A stretch of DNA of 64,000 nt from Lachnospiraceae bacterium. Lineage in GTDB: Bacteria > Bacillota > Clostridia > Lachnospirales > Lachnospiraceae. The stretch lies in assembly GCA_900770345.1 (NCBI GenBank), contig CAAGKF010000073.1, positions 1 through 64,000 on the forward strand, written 5' to 3'. Shown one piece after another: positions 33,981 to 42,879 of this stretch; within the stretch, counting starts at the first letter, position 1; each line of letters starts with the position of its first letter. The notes beneath the pieces were generated by a model, which was not told where the DNA came from, did no database searches, and was given only the letters and a program-made list of their open reading frames with translations. The position numbers and the translations under genes were made by a program.

Positions 33981-34826
33981 TTATCCCTTCAGGCCCGAGG
34001 TACTGATGCCTTCCACCAGATATTTCTGGAAGAAAATAAAGATCAGAACGGAAGGCAGAATCGACAGGCTGGCCATGGCGAACATGGCGCCGTAGTCGGA
34101 GGATGAACCGGGATCACAGAAAAGCTTCAGCGCCAGGCTCACGGGATACATGGCGGATTTGCTGATGTAGAGCAGGGCAGAAAGGAAATCGTCCCATCTC
34201 CACATAAAGGAAAAGATGCAGGCCGTCACGATAGCCGGTTTGATCAGCGGCACCATGATCCTGGTGAAAATGCCGGTGTAGGAGCAGCCGTCAATCTTTG
34301 CGGCCTCATCCAGCTCTGTCGGGATACCGCCGATAAAGTTGGACATCAGATATACGAAGAAGCCCTGGATCGCAAAGAAATAGGGAACAGTAAGGGGAAG
34401 GTAGGTTCCTACCCAGCCCAGCTTCTGATACCAGAGATACTGAGGGATCATCAGCACCTGTGCCGGAAGCATCATGGACAGAAGCATTGCGGAAAACAGC
34501 AGGTTTTTTCCTCTGAATTTGAATCTGGCAAAGCCGTAGGCCACAACAGCGGAGGAGATCACAGTTCCAACCGTGCCCACAATAGCGATAAAGAAAGAGT
34601 TCTTAAAAAAGGTGGCAAAGGACACCTTGGCAAAGCCCTTCCAGCCGTTTACATAGTTTTCTGTTACAAATTTCTCCGGAATCAGACTTCCGGCTGTTGT
34701 AAAGATTGTACTGGTCTCCTTAAAAGAGCTCATAACCATCCAGATCAGAGGATAGATCATGATAAGACCGACAATAAAAACAAGTACATGATAAAGGATG
34801 CCCTGTGCGATTCTCTTTTCTTTCAC
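33981..34826 (-). CDS. CUT1-type sugar ABC transporter permease (MalG-like)
   Basis: A 281-residue inner-membrane permease with six predicted helices and the EAA loop ELDEAAKIDGCSYTGIFTRIMVPL that contacts the ATPase. It ends with the usual QKYLVEGISTSGLKG. No ATPase gene is present, which is common for this class since a shared MsmX-type ATPase serves many systems. It pairs with the MalF-like gene two bases upstream. Substrate unknown. Confidence 0.93.
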   Translation of the reverse strand: MKEKRIAQGILYHVLVFIVGLIMIYPLIWMVMSSFKETSTIFTTAGSLIPEKFVTENYVNGWKGFAKVSFATFFKNSFFIAIVGTVGTVISSAVVAYGFARFKFRGKNLLFSAMLLSMMLPAQVLMIPQYLWYQKLGWVGTYLPLTVPYFFAIQGFFVYLMSNFIGGIPTELDEAAKIDGCSYTGIFTRIMVPLIKPAIVTACIFSFMWRWDDFLSALLYISKSAMYPVSLALKLFCDPGSSSDYGAMFAMASLSILPSVLIFIFFQKYLVEGISTSGLKG

Positions 34827-34828
34827 GA

Positions 34829-35722
34829 TTACAGACCTCCTTCATATACCCAAAATCGCTTGGTTGCAAATAAAAACAGCGTTACAAGGCCGATCAGAGC
34901 AAGCATTACCCATGCCATCGCCGCACCGTAGCCCGTATTGTAGAATTCAAAGGACTGCTGATACATATACACCGTATAGAGCAGAGTGGAATTCATCGGC
35001 TTGCCCTGGGTGATAATGTAGCACTGAGTGAACGCCAGGAAACCGTTGATCATCTGCATTACCAGGTTGAAAAAGATGGTCGGTGTAAGCAGAGGCAGGG
35101 TGATCTTAAAGAACTTGGATACAGGACCCGCTCCGTCCACCATAGCCGCCTCATACAGAGATGCCGGTATCTGCTTTAAGGAAGACAGAAAGATCAGCAT
35201 GGAGGAACCAAACTGCCAAACGGCCAGCAAAATAAGGATCCAGATAGCTGTCTTCGTATTTCCCAGCCAGGAGAAGCTTGTCTTGATGCCGATCACCCCC
35301 AGAAGCTTATTGATCACGCCGTCCATGGCAAACATTCTCTTCCAGAGGATGGCAACTGCTACGGAGCCTCCGATAATGGAGGGAAGATAGTAGGCCGCTC
35401 TGTAAAACCCGGACATTCTGGAATTGCGCAGCAGCAGAAGGGCTACGATCAGCGCAAACAGAAGTTTTAAGGGCACCGATACAAAAGCAAAGAAAAATGT
35501 CACTCCGATGGATTTCAGAAAGGTTCCGTCAGCCATCATGTTCTGAAAATTCTTCAGCCCCGTAAACACAGGCGGCGACAGAATATTATAGCTGCAGAAG
35601 GAATAGTACAGCGAAATTCCCATGGGAACGATCATAAACATCAGAAACCCCAGAGTAAAGGGAAGGGTAAAAATAATTCCCGCTGTGCTCTCCTTATTCA
35701 TCATATTTTTTAAGGTTTTCAT
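34829..35722 (-). CDS. CUT1-type sugar ABC transporter permease (MalF-like)
   Basis: A 297-residue permease with six helices and an EAA-type loop (ASLYEAAMVDGAGPVSKFFKITLPLL). It is co-transcribed with the MalG-like gene. In the usual order the binding-protein gene precedes it on the same strand. Here an opposite-strand nucleoside hydrolase gene lies between them, so this pair needs its own promoter or read-through. I find no convincing minus-strand promoter between 35723 and 35896. Confidence 0.93.
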   Translation of the reverse strand: MKTLKNMMNKESTAGIIFTLPFTLGFLMFMIVPMGISLYYSFCSYNILSPPVFTGLKNFQNMMADGTFLKSIGVTFFFAFVSVPLKLLFALIVALLLLRNSRMSGFYRAAYYLPSIIGGSVAVAILWKRMFAMDGVINKLLGVIGIKTSFSWLGNTKTAIWILILLAVWQFGSSMLIFLSSLKQIPASLYEAAMVDGAGPVSKFFKITLPLLTPTIFFNLVMQMINGFLAFTQCYIITQGKPMNSTLLYTVYMYQQSFEFYNTGYGAAMAWVMLALIGLVTLFLFATKRFWVYEGGL

Positions 35723-35799
35723 GCTAATCCTCCGATTTTTTTAAGTCGGCCCGCTCAACGGCGGGTGTCCATAAAACAGTAATTCCTTTGATCTTCCTG

Positions 35800-35828
35800 T
35801 TGTGCATTCGCTGCCGTTCAGATATAAT
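35800..35828 (+). promoter_or_regulatory. Promoter of the nucleoside hydrolase gene
   Basis: TTGTGC (35800-35805) and TATAAT (35823-35828) with 17 bp spacing on the plus strand, 69 bp before the ATG. Only the -10 is strong. Confidence 0.6.
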
Positions 35829-35896
35829 ATATACATAACAGCAACTTTTGTCGATTCTGATTTCGAAGAGAATAACAGAGTTCAAGGAGGCACTGT

Positions 35897-36859
35897 ATGA
35901 AAAATTTGTCAGAAAAAAGAAAATTTATCATTGACACGGATACCGCTTCCGACGATGCGGCGGCCATTATGATGGCGGCACTGTCGGACAGCATTGAACT
36001 GCTGGGGGTTACCGCCGTCAGCGGCAACGTGGATGTCAGGCAGGCGGGATTAAACGCGCTTCAGACACTGGAAGTCTGCGGCAGGGGAGATGTGCCGGTA
36101 TACCTTGGCGCAAAGCGTCCGCTTTTCCATGAGCGCAAAGCAACCATCAGCGTCCACGGAAAAGATGGCATGGGTGACAGAGATATCATCCACCCGGTCG
36201 GAACTGTACAGCAGATGCGGGCAGTGGATTTTATTCTTGACACGGTAAAAAAATACCCCGGCGAGGTGGAAATAGCGGTTTTGGGCCCTGCTACCAACAT
36301 CGCACTGGCAGTGCTTATTGACCGTGAGACCATGAAAAACGTAAAACGGATATGGTCTATGGGTACACCTGGTTTCGGGCCTGGAAATGCAACTCCCATT
36401 TCGGAATTCAATGTTTTTATCGACGCAGAAGCTTATGCAGTGATGCTGGACAGCGGATCTCCGATCACCATTGCCGGCTTCGATCTCTGTACGGGGAATA
36501 TTGGGCTGGACCGGTATGAATTGTCCTATCTCGAGTCCGGAAGTCCGGTAGCAAAATTCCTGACCCAGGCGACCAGCGTGATTTTGCAGTTCAATATAGA
36601 CACCCGCGGAGTCCACATGGTGGATTTACCCGATGCAGTAGCCATGGCGGCAGCGCTGTGGCCCGACTTCGTAAAACAGAGTGTCCGCTGCCATTGCCAC
36701 TGCTGCACAGAAAACAGCGAAGTATACGGCCAGGTCATTTTCTTCCAGGAAGGCAAAACCTACGAGGCGATGCCGGGCGCAAAAAAAATAAATGCCGACG
36801 TTATCACCGTCGTGGACAGCGATCTGTTTACCGAACGATTTATGGATCTGATACGGTAA
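35897..36859 (+). CDS. Inosine/uridine-preferring nucleoside hydrolase family protein
   Basis: A 320-residue enzyme expected to split ribonucleosides into base and ribose. The calcium-binding DxDxxxDD signature is DTDTASDD (Asp13, 15, 19, 20). The LGPATNIALAV motif and the C-terminal VDLPDAVAMAA region are also conserved. The ATG follows AAGGAGG. It is read against its neighbours, between the binding-protein and permease genes of a sugar ABC system, and is followed by an exact 13-bp inverted repeat. This suggests late insertion into an older operon. The specific nucleoside is not known. Confidence 0.9.
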   Translation: MKNLSEKRKFIIDTDTASDDAAAIMMAALSDSIELLGVTAVSGNVDVRQAGLNALQTLEVCGRGDVPVYLGAKRPLFHERKATISVHGKDGMGDRDIIHPVGTVQQMRAVDFILDTVKKYPGEVEIAVLGPATNIALAVLIDRETMKNVKRIWSMGTPGFGPGNATPISEFNVFIDAEAYAVMLDSGSPITIAGFDLCTGNIGLDRYELSYLESGSPVAKFLTQATSVILQFNIDTRGVHMVDLPDAVAMAAALWPDFVKQSVRCHCHCCTENSEVYGQVIFFQEGKTYEAMPGAKKINADVITVVDSDLFTERFMDLIR

Positions 36860-36892
36860 TCTGACGGCGGCTCATAAGAAAGCGGGCGGATC

Positions 36893-36932
36893 GAGACGCT
36901 GTCTGTAAGCTCTCGCTGCCAGACAGCGTCTC
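36893..36932. repeat. 13-bp perfect inverted repeat after the nucleoside hydrolase gene
   Basis: GAGACGCTGTCTG (36893-36905) and CAGACAGCGTCTC (36920-36932) pair perfectly around a 14-nt loop. It sits between two converging genes and probably ends or stabilises both transcripts, but there is no T-run on either side, so it is not a classical terminator. Confidence 0.75.
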
Positions 36933-36985
36933 AAGGCACCCCGGACTTTCTCTTCATTAAAGTCACCGGAGACAGTTTCTCCTGA

Positions 36986-38371
36986 TTACTTGGAAGCCAT
37001 AATGGAATTGCCCTGCTCATACAGCTGAGTACCGGCATCCTCTGCCGTCATCTCACCGTAGCACACCTGCTCTTCCATCTTGTTCAGAAGGTCATTTACC
37101 TCGCTGGAGCCGTTGGCTGCCGGAGGATTGATCTGAGAAGATACGGGCTCTACCACATCATAAACAAACTTGATAACCTGCTGGCTGTTCTCATCCATGT
37201 TGGGAGAAATTGCCTCTGCTACTTCACTGGACAGCGGGATTCCGCGCTCGCCCAACAGGATATTGTTGCACTCTACGGAGTTGGTAATAAAGTCCAGAAC
37301 CTTTGCGGCCTCTTCCGGATTCTTGGAATCAGCTGTAATTGCAAAGAACTGGCTGGGCTTCAGGTAATCAGACTTTGCGGGATCCTTGGACGGCCAGGTG
37401 GTAATGCCGATCTCCATGCCCTCCGGAGCCGCGTTCTTCATTGCGGTAAACTGATTGGAGTAGTTAAATGCGCACCAGGACATAGTCTCCGGGCTGGAGC
37501 CGTATACCATAGGATCCTGCTCTACGGAACCGATGGTCCTCTCGGCAAATACGGAAGGATCCAGATGCCAGCCGTCCTTGATGCCGTCCTCATAAAGCTT
37601 TAAGTACTCGATGTAAGGAGCCGCAGAATCGCCGCCCAGCTTACCGTCCTGGAACATTACAATATCGTCAGCTCTCAGATAATACTCAATAAAATTCTCG
37701 CCGTTGTTGTAGGCAATATTTGTCTTGTAACCTGTTTTTTCATTAACCTCCTTGCAGAGAGCAATGAACTCATCCATGGTCATATTGTCTTTTACGGTAA
37801 TACCGTTCTCATCCAGCAGAGTCTTATTGTAAAGAAGAGCCGGAGTATTGATTCCGTTGCAGATAGCGTAAAGTCCGTCGCCTACCTTTCCTGAATTCAG
37901 AACATCCTGGTTGCAGTTTGCGGTGTCGATCACACCGCTTTCAATATAAGGTGTCAGATCTACCAGCAGATTGTTCTCTACATACTGATTGATGTACTTG
38001 TAGTCCATCTGAACGATATCAGGCATGGAATGTCCTGCTGCCGCTGTTGCCAGCTTGTTCCAGTAATCAGCCCATTCGGAGAACTGGCCGTCAAAGGTTA
38101 TACCCGGGTTCTGCTCAGAATACAGATCCAGGATCTGCTGGGTGCGCTCATTTCTGGTCTGGTTCCCCCACCATGCCATCACAAGCTCTGCGGAACCGCT
38201 GCTGCCCTCGCTGGACTGTGCGGAGCCCTCTGCCTTTTCCCCTGCTGTCTCAGCCGCCTGTGCAGCTGCTTTCGTTGCTGCTTCTGTGGCCGCCTCCTGT
38301 TTGGATCCGCAGCCTGCCAGTGATGTCACTGCCAGTGCCACTGCCAGCGCAGCTGTTAATTTTTTCTTCAT
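36986..38371 (-). CDS. CUT1-type sugar ABC transporter substrate-binding lipoprotein
   Basis: A 461-residue extracellular binding protein. The signal peptide ends in a lipobox (SLAGCGS, lipidated Cys21), followed by an Ala/Glu/Ser-rich linker and a family 1 solute-binding fold (LVMAWWGNQTRNERTQQILDLY and MPDIVQMDYKYINQY). It delivers substrate to the MalF/MalG-like permeases at 34-35.7 kb. It has its own extended -10 promoter and a divergent YesMN system nearby, the usual way such genes are controlled. Cargo unknown. Confidence 0.93.
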   Translation of the reverse strand: MKKKLTAALAVALAVTSLAGCGSKQEAATEAATKAAAQAAETAGEKAEGSAQSSEGSSGSAELVMAWWGNQTRNERTQQILDLYSEQNPGITFDGQFSEWADYWNKLATAAAGHSMPDIVQMDYKYINQYVENNLLVDLTPYIESGVIDTANCNQDVLNSGKVGDGLYAICNGINTPALLYNKTLLDENGITVKDNMTMDEFIALCKEVNEKTGYKTNIAYNNGENFIEYYLRADDIVMFQDGKLGGDSAAPYIEYLKLYEDGIKDGWHLDPSVFAERTIGSVEQDPMVYGSSPETMSWCAFNYSNQFTAMKNAAPEGMEIGITTWPSKDPAKSDYLKPSQFFAITADSKNPEEAAKVLDFITNSVECNNILLGERGIPLSSEVAEAISPNMDENSQQVIKFVYDVVEPVSSQINPPAANGSSEVNDLLNKMEEQVCYGEMTAEDAGTQLYEQGNSIMASK

Positions 38372-38404
38372 AAAACCTTACCTCCTCGTAATGTTGATAA
38401 ACGA

Positions 38405-38413
38405 ATTATAGCA
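38405..38413 (-). promoter_or_regulatory. Extended -10 promoter for the binding-protein gene
   Basis: Minus-strand TGC-TATAAT, 34 bp before the ATG, with no good -35. A -35-poor promoter fits activation by the YesN-type regulator encoded nearby, which is inference. Confidence 0.55.
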
Positions 38414-38437
38414 TTTCCCAATTTCAGGGCGTGATAG

Positions 38438-39361
38438 TTAAAACAGACTTGTTCGTTTAAAAAACAGACCTGCGGCATTTTCATAGCAGATCTTTTTCTT
38501 TTCCTCACCGGTAAGCTGCGGGCTTTCCAGAATATAATCCGTCAGATGGCGATAGGAATCCTCCTTTAAGACAGAGGGAAAATCGGATCCGTACATCAGT
38601 TTCTCCGTTCCCGCGATCTCCATTCCCAGCTTCAGATAGTGCAGTGCGTTGGGATAGGGGTATTCATCAGGACGGCAGTTGTGAGGCATGGCGGCCAGAT
38701 CAAACCATACATTGGGCAGTGCCAGCTGCTTTAATCCCCAGGCAAGCTTGTCCTCATCCTTCATGGAAACTGCAAGCAGATGACAGACGACAAATTTCAT
38801 CTGCGGGTGATTCAATATCACTCTGCGCAGAGCCTCCACCTGCCAGCTTTCGCTTCCGCACTTTCCGATATCAATCACGAAAATCAGACCGTGCTCATCG
38901 GCATAATCATATTCCTTCTCCATGAGCTCCCCGTCCAGCGGCAGCGTAGCATGGCTGCTCATCAGACCGGAACCTGTGCTGACCTCAAACTTTACAACAG
39001 GAAATCCCAGATCTTCAAAAAGATGGCGGCGGATATCCTTATAATTCCGGCAGAAGGGATCATAGGAAGCCGCTCCCACCAAACGGTCCGGATATTTCTT
39101 TACAGCATCCCAGGTATAAAGATTTTGGAAACCGAAATAATTTCCCTGGAGCAGAACTGCTTTTTCTACTTCATTTTCATCCATCATGGCAATCAGATCC
39201 TCCGGCGTTACCTGACCGCAGGCATACTCCGGGGGCAGCATCTGAAACTCTTCCCCGGAAGCGTATCTGGCTCTTCCGTTTCCCGCAAATCTCAGCTCAC
39301 CGCCGGCTCCCGTGCCCGCTATATACTGTACAATATGTGCATGTGCATCAATAATTTTCAT
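38438..39361 (-). CDS. Amidohydrolase-2 family metal-dependent hydrolase
   Basis: About 307 residues from ATG 39361 (spaced nine bases after GGAGG; ATG 39367 is too close). A TIM-barrel hydrolase or decarboxylase of the PF04909 type with the HxH metal motif in IDAHAHIVQY, FVVCHLLAVS and the late catalytic Asp in MYGSDFPSV. It lies first in the binding-protein unit and divergent from yesM, so it likely acts on the imported compound or a breakdown product. Reaction unknown. Confidence 0.85.
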   Translation of the reverse strand: MKIIDAHAHIVQYIAGTGAGGELRFAGNGRARYASGEEFQMLPPEYACGQVTPEDLIAMMDENEVEKAVLLQGNYFGFQNLYTWDAVKKYPDRLVGAASYDPFCRNYKDIRRHLFEDLGFPVVKFEVSTGSGLMSSHATLPLDGELMEKEYDYADEHGLIFVIDIGKCGSESWQVEALRRVILNHPQMKFVVCHLLAVSMKDEDKLAWGLKQLALPNVWFDLAAMPHNCRPDEYPYPNALHYLKLGMEIAGTEKLMYGSDFPSVLKEDSYRHLTDYILESPQLTGEEKKKICYENAAGLFFKRTSLF

Positions 39362-39471
39362 GATCATACTCCTCCTTCTTCTCTTTTTTTATTGTAATAT
39401 CCGAACTGCAAAATAGATATGAAATAAACCGGCATCTTTCTTCAAAAAACTGACTTGTTTTTCTGATGCGA

Positions 39472-39499
39472 TTGCATTCTTTGCCAAATTTCTTATAAT
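39472..39499 (+). promoter_or_regulatory. Promoter of the yesMN-like operon
   Basis: TTGCAT (39472-39477) and TATAAT (39494-39499), 16 bp apart, giving a start about 30 nt before the histidine kinase ATG. Confidence 0.72.
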
Positions 39500-39533
39500 T
39501 AATTGTAATATTAAAAGAAAGGCATCCTTTTTC

Positions 39534-41312
39534 ATGAAACATAAATTGAAACAGATCCCGGGAAAACTGCGCAAAAGGTACGCAGACAGCTCTCTGCGCT
39601 ATAAACTGATCGCCATCGCTTTGTTTAACAGCATCACCATCACCATATGCGCGCTGTTCGGCTACCGGCTGTACACGTCCGCCTACGAACACCTTCTGTT
39701 CAAGGCCACAGCAGGCAATCTGTCCCTTACTTCTTATAAAATATCGGAACAGCTTGAAAATATGGAATCTCTTTCCTCCCTGGTCATCTCCTCCTCTGTA
39801 ATCCAGGCTTCTCTGAGCCGGCTGATGGATTCGGACGATGTGCTGGTACGGTCAGAGAATCATAAGATCTTAAACTCGGCACTTCAGGACTACTATACCT
39901 CCTTTCGTTTAAACGGGATCGCTTACCTGGCTCTGTACAACAGTCAGTTTACTAACTGCACCAACTGGGCGCTTCTTAATAAAACCAATCCGGAGCTTCT
40001 GTCCGCAGCCAGAGAAAACGGAATCCGCCGCCAGGGCGCGGTCACCTGGACCTACTACTCCCGCAATGACTACATGTGTTTAAGCCGTGATGTCCGCCGG
40101 ATCAAAAATATGTCTCTGGATTCCATCGGCGAGCTGGTGATCGGAGTGGATATGAACGCCGTGGTGACAGAGGCCACCCGGTCGCTGTCCATGTACCAGG
40201 ATCTGAACTTCATCCTTACGGACAGTCAGAACAGACTGATCTATGCTTCCGACAGTCTCTCCGACGAGGATGCCATGTTTTTTCTGTCCAGAATGCAGGA
40301 TCCCTACGAGACCATTTCCTATAACGGCCATGACTACTTTGCCGTATGGGGCACGCTTCCCAATTACCAGTACAAATACATTACGCTGGCACCCTTTGAT
40401 GAGATATCAGATTCCCTGCGCCTGTCCCTGCGGATTACGGCCCTCTTCTTCATCGCCGGCTTTGCCCTGATCCTGTTTTTATCCAACTGGCTGATCCGTG
40501 TGATCATGAAGCAGTTCAACGCGCTCATCGACAAGATGGAGGCCTTCACAAACAATGAGCTGGTGCTGCCTGATGAGGAAGACCGCTACAGCTCCCAGAA
40601 GGATGAGATCGGCACCCTGCACCGCCAGTTCAATCTGATGGCCCGGCGGATCCAGAACCTGATCCAGGTAAACTATGTAAATGAGATCCTGACAAAAGAG
40701 GCTCAGCTCAAAGCTCTGAAGTCTCAGATCAATCCTCATTTCCTCTACAACACCCTGGAAACCATCAACTGGAGAGCAAAGGCTGTGGGAAACGACACCA
40801 TTTCCCTGATGGCGGAATCCCTGGGGACGCTGCTGAGGGCTTCCCTTTCCAACAAGAAATCCCTTGTAACCCTGTCCTATGAGCTGGAGCTGGCAAAGTC
40901 TTACATGACCATCCAGAAGATCCGCTTCGAAGACCGGCTGGCCTACGAAACGGATATAGACGCTTCTCTCCTTTCCGGTTCCATCCCACCGCTGACGATT
41001 CAGCCTCTGGTGGAAAATGCCATTCATTACGGTATGGAAGAGATGACAGAGGTCTGTCACATCTATGTGGACGCGCGCCCAAAGGAGGGACTGATGTGCA
41101 TCACTGTCCGGAATGAAGGCTCCTATTTTGAGGACAATCTTCTGGAAAAGCTGCGGACGGAGGAAAAAGCCCCAAACGGCTTCGGGATCGGTCTTTTAAA
41201 CATTGATCAGCGCATCCGGCTGCTGTTCGGCGATTCTTACGGACTGACCCTGTCCAACGAAAATGGTTTTGCCACAGCTTCCATTATCTTACCTTTTCAG
41301 ACAGAGGAGTAA
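39534..41312 (+). CDS. YesM-type sensor histidine kinase
   Basis: A 592-residue membrane sensor with one helix near residues 20-45 and another near 300-325 (FFIAGFALILFLSNWLI) bounding a large extracellular sensor domain. A HAMP domain follows, then the His_kinase motif INPHFLYNTLETINW near 400 and an ATPase domain (PLVENAIHYGMEE, GFGIGLLNIDQRI). It pairs with the YesN-like regulator six bases downstream. YesMN pairs usually sense an extracellular sugar, sometimes through the ABC binding protein, and activate the adjacent transporter. The ribosome site before ATG 39534 is weak. Confidence 0.93.
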   Translation: MKHKLKQIPGKLRKRYADSSLRYKLIAIALFNSITITICALFGYRLYTSAYEHLLFKATAGNLSLTSYKISEQLENMESLSSLVISSSVIQASLSRLMDSDDVLVRSENHKILNSALQDYYTSFRLNGIAYLALYNSQFTNCTNWALLNKTNPELLSAARENGIRRQGAVTWTYYSRNDYMCLSRDVRRIKNMSLDSIGELVIGVDMNAVVTEATRSLSMYQDLNFILTDSQNRLIYASDSLSDEDAMFFLSRMQDPYETISYNGHDYFAVWGTLPNYQYKYITLAPFDEISDSLRLSLRITALFFIAGFALILFLSNWLIRVIMKQFNALIDKMEAFTNNELVLPDEEDRYSSQKDEIGTLHRQFNLMARRIQNLIQVNYVNEILTKEAQLKALKSQINPHFLYNTLETINWRAKAVGNDTISLMAESLGTLLRASLSNKKSLVTLSYELELAKSYMTIQKIRFEDRLAYETDIDASLLSGSIPPLTIQPLVENAIHYGMEEMTEVCHIYVDARPKEGLMCITVRNEGSYFEDNLLEKLRTEEKAPNGFGIGLLNIDQRIRLLFGDSYGLTLSNENGFATASIILPFQTEE

Positions 41313-41318
41313 ATTTAA

Positions 41319-42836
41319 ATGCTGAAATTACTGATTGCAGACGACGAACGTATTATTCGTGAAACCATATCCACCATCATCGACTGGAAAAAATACGATA
41401 TCGAGGTGACGGGCCTCTGCTCCAACGGCATCGAGGCCTATGATATGATCCTGGACGAATCCCCGGATATCGTCCTTACCGATATCCGTATGCCGGGTAT
41501 GAGCGGCCTGGAGCTGATCAAAAAAATCAGCCAGACGGATCTTCATACTCAGTTTATCATCCTCTCAGGCTACGGCGAATTCGAGTATGCCAAAGAAGCC
41601 ATGAAATACGGCGTGCGCCATTATATCTTAAAGCCCTGCAATGAGCTGCAGATCCTGGACTGTGTCAACCAGTGCAAAAAGGATTACAGCCAGCTTCTGA
41701 CAGACCGCAACATGCGAAAACAGCAGTTCCAGCTCCAGAGCGGCATGCTCCACAATGTCATATCCTCCATCCTCAATGACCGCCTGTGCCAGAGCTGTTC
41801 CCTGGAGGAGATCCTGCCCAAATATGAACAGTATATTGACTTTCATTTTACGTCCTACCGGCTGTTCTACATCTATTTTCTGGAGTATGAAAGCCTGCCG
41901 GAATTTCTGGAGCTTTTAAAGTCCTACCGGGACCGTTACCTGCCCCAGGTGATCATCTACGGAGCCTATGTAAACCATACGCTGCTGCTGTTTCTGCAGG
42001 ATATCGGAAGCCATTTAAACGGCCTGGAACAGTTCATTTCCCGGATCCGGCTTTCCGGTCAGAAGATCGAAACGGAATTTGAATCCTGCTCCTACTCCTC
42101 CTTAAAGGAGCTGCTGGCCGTAGTTCTGGAAAAGCTGAAGCGTTTCAGCATGATCTACTACATCAATGATTTCCATATCACCTTCACCTGCAATTACAAT
42201 ACCTTCATCTCCCGCATCCAGGCTCTCTACGAGGATATCCGGGGCGGGGACACAGAAAAGCTGCAGCAGGTGGCGGAGCTTCTGGACGGCATCAACAATG
42301 TGGAATTTTTAAAACAGCTGGCCGGAAGTCTTTTCCTGAAGCTGACCGCCGATCTGCCTTCCCTCTCCACCTTTGAACTGGCAGAGTGGCTGCTGGAGCT
42401 GGACAGGGAGGCAGACCCGGTGGATCTGAAAAATATGATCATCCAGAAGCTCCTTACCTTTTTAAATACGGTACAGGCAGAAGCTCCCGTCAGCTCCATG
42501 ACCCAGCAGATCTATAATTATGTGGAGGAGAATCTTCAGGATTCCAACCTGACCTTAAAATATATTGCGGAAAACCATCTGTTTATGAACGTGGATTATG
42601 TCAGCAAGAAATTCTATAAAGAAACTGGGCAGAAATTTTCCCAGTATCTTACAAAAATGCGGATCAAGCGGGCCAAGAAACTGATCGCCGAAAACAGCCA
42701 GGAGGCGATCAAGGTCATCGCCGAGCAGGTGGGCTGCGGCAACAATCCCCAGTATTTTTCCCAGCTTTTTAAAAAGCAGACAGGCATGACACCCACTGAT
42801 TATATCAGTACGTTAAACAGCCGCCCCGCGCAGTAA
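41319..42836 (+). CDS. YesN-type response regulator with AraC DNA-binding domain
   Basis: A 505-residue regulator. The receiver domain (1-120) has phospho-acceptor Asp55 in LTDIRMPGMSG and Lys in YILKPCNE. A middle helical region is followed by two AraC-type helix-turn-helices in the last 100 residues (LTLKYIAENHLFMNVDYVSKKF and IKVIAEQVGCGNNPQYFSQLF). It probably activates the amidohydrolase-binding protein unit on the opposite strand. The ATG follows GGAG. Confidence 0.93.
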   Translation: MLKLLIADDERIIRETISTIIDWKKYDIEVTGLCSNGIEAYDMILDESPDIVLTDIRMPGMSGLELIKKISQTDLHTQFIILSGYGEFEYAKEAMKYGVRHYILKPCNELQILDCVNQCKKDYSQLLTDRNMRKQQFQLQSGMLHNVISSILNDRLCQSCSLEEILPKYEQYIDFHFTSYRLFYIYFLEYESLPEFLELLKSYRDRYLPQVIIYGAYVNHTLLLFLQDIGSHLNGLEQFISRIRLSGQKIETEFESCSYSSLKELLAVVLEKLKRFSMIYYINDFHITFTCNYNTFISRIQALYEDIRGGDTEKLQQVAELLDGINNVEFLKQLAGSLFLKLTADLPSLSTFELAEWLLELDREADPVDLKNMIIQKLLTFLNTVQAEAPVSSMTQQIYNYVEENLQDSNLTLKYIAENHLFMNVDYVSKKFYKETGQKFSQYLTKMRIKRAKKLIAENSQEAIKVIAEQVGCGNNPQYFSQLFKKQTGMTPTDYISTLNSRPAQ

Positions 42837-42856
42837 ACACTGCGGGGACGGCTGTT
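42816..42856. terminator. Hairpin overlapping the yesN stop codon
   Basis: AACAGCCGCCCCGC and GCGGGGACGGCTGTT pair over about 13 bp around a loop that holds the TAA. The plus-strand tail is not a tight T-run, so it may act as a shared terminator or stabiliser for the converging yesN-like and MATE genes. Confidence 0.55.
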
Positions 42857-42879
42857 CCCGTTTCCGGTGTCATTTTCTT

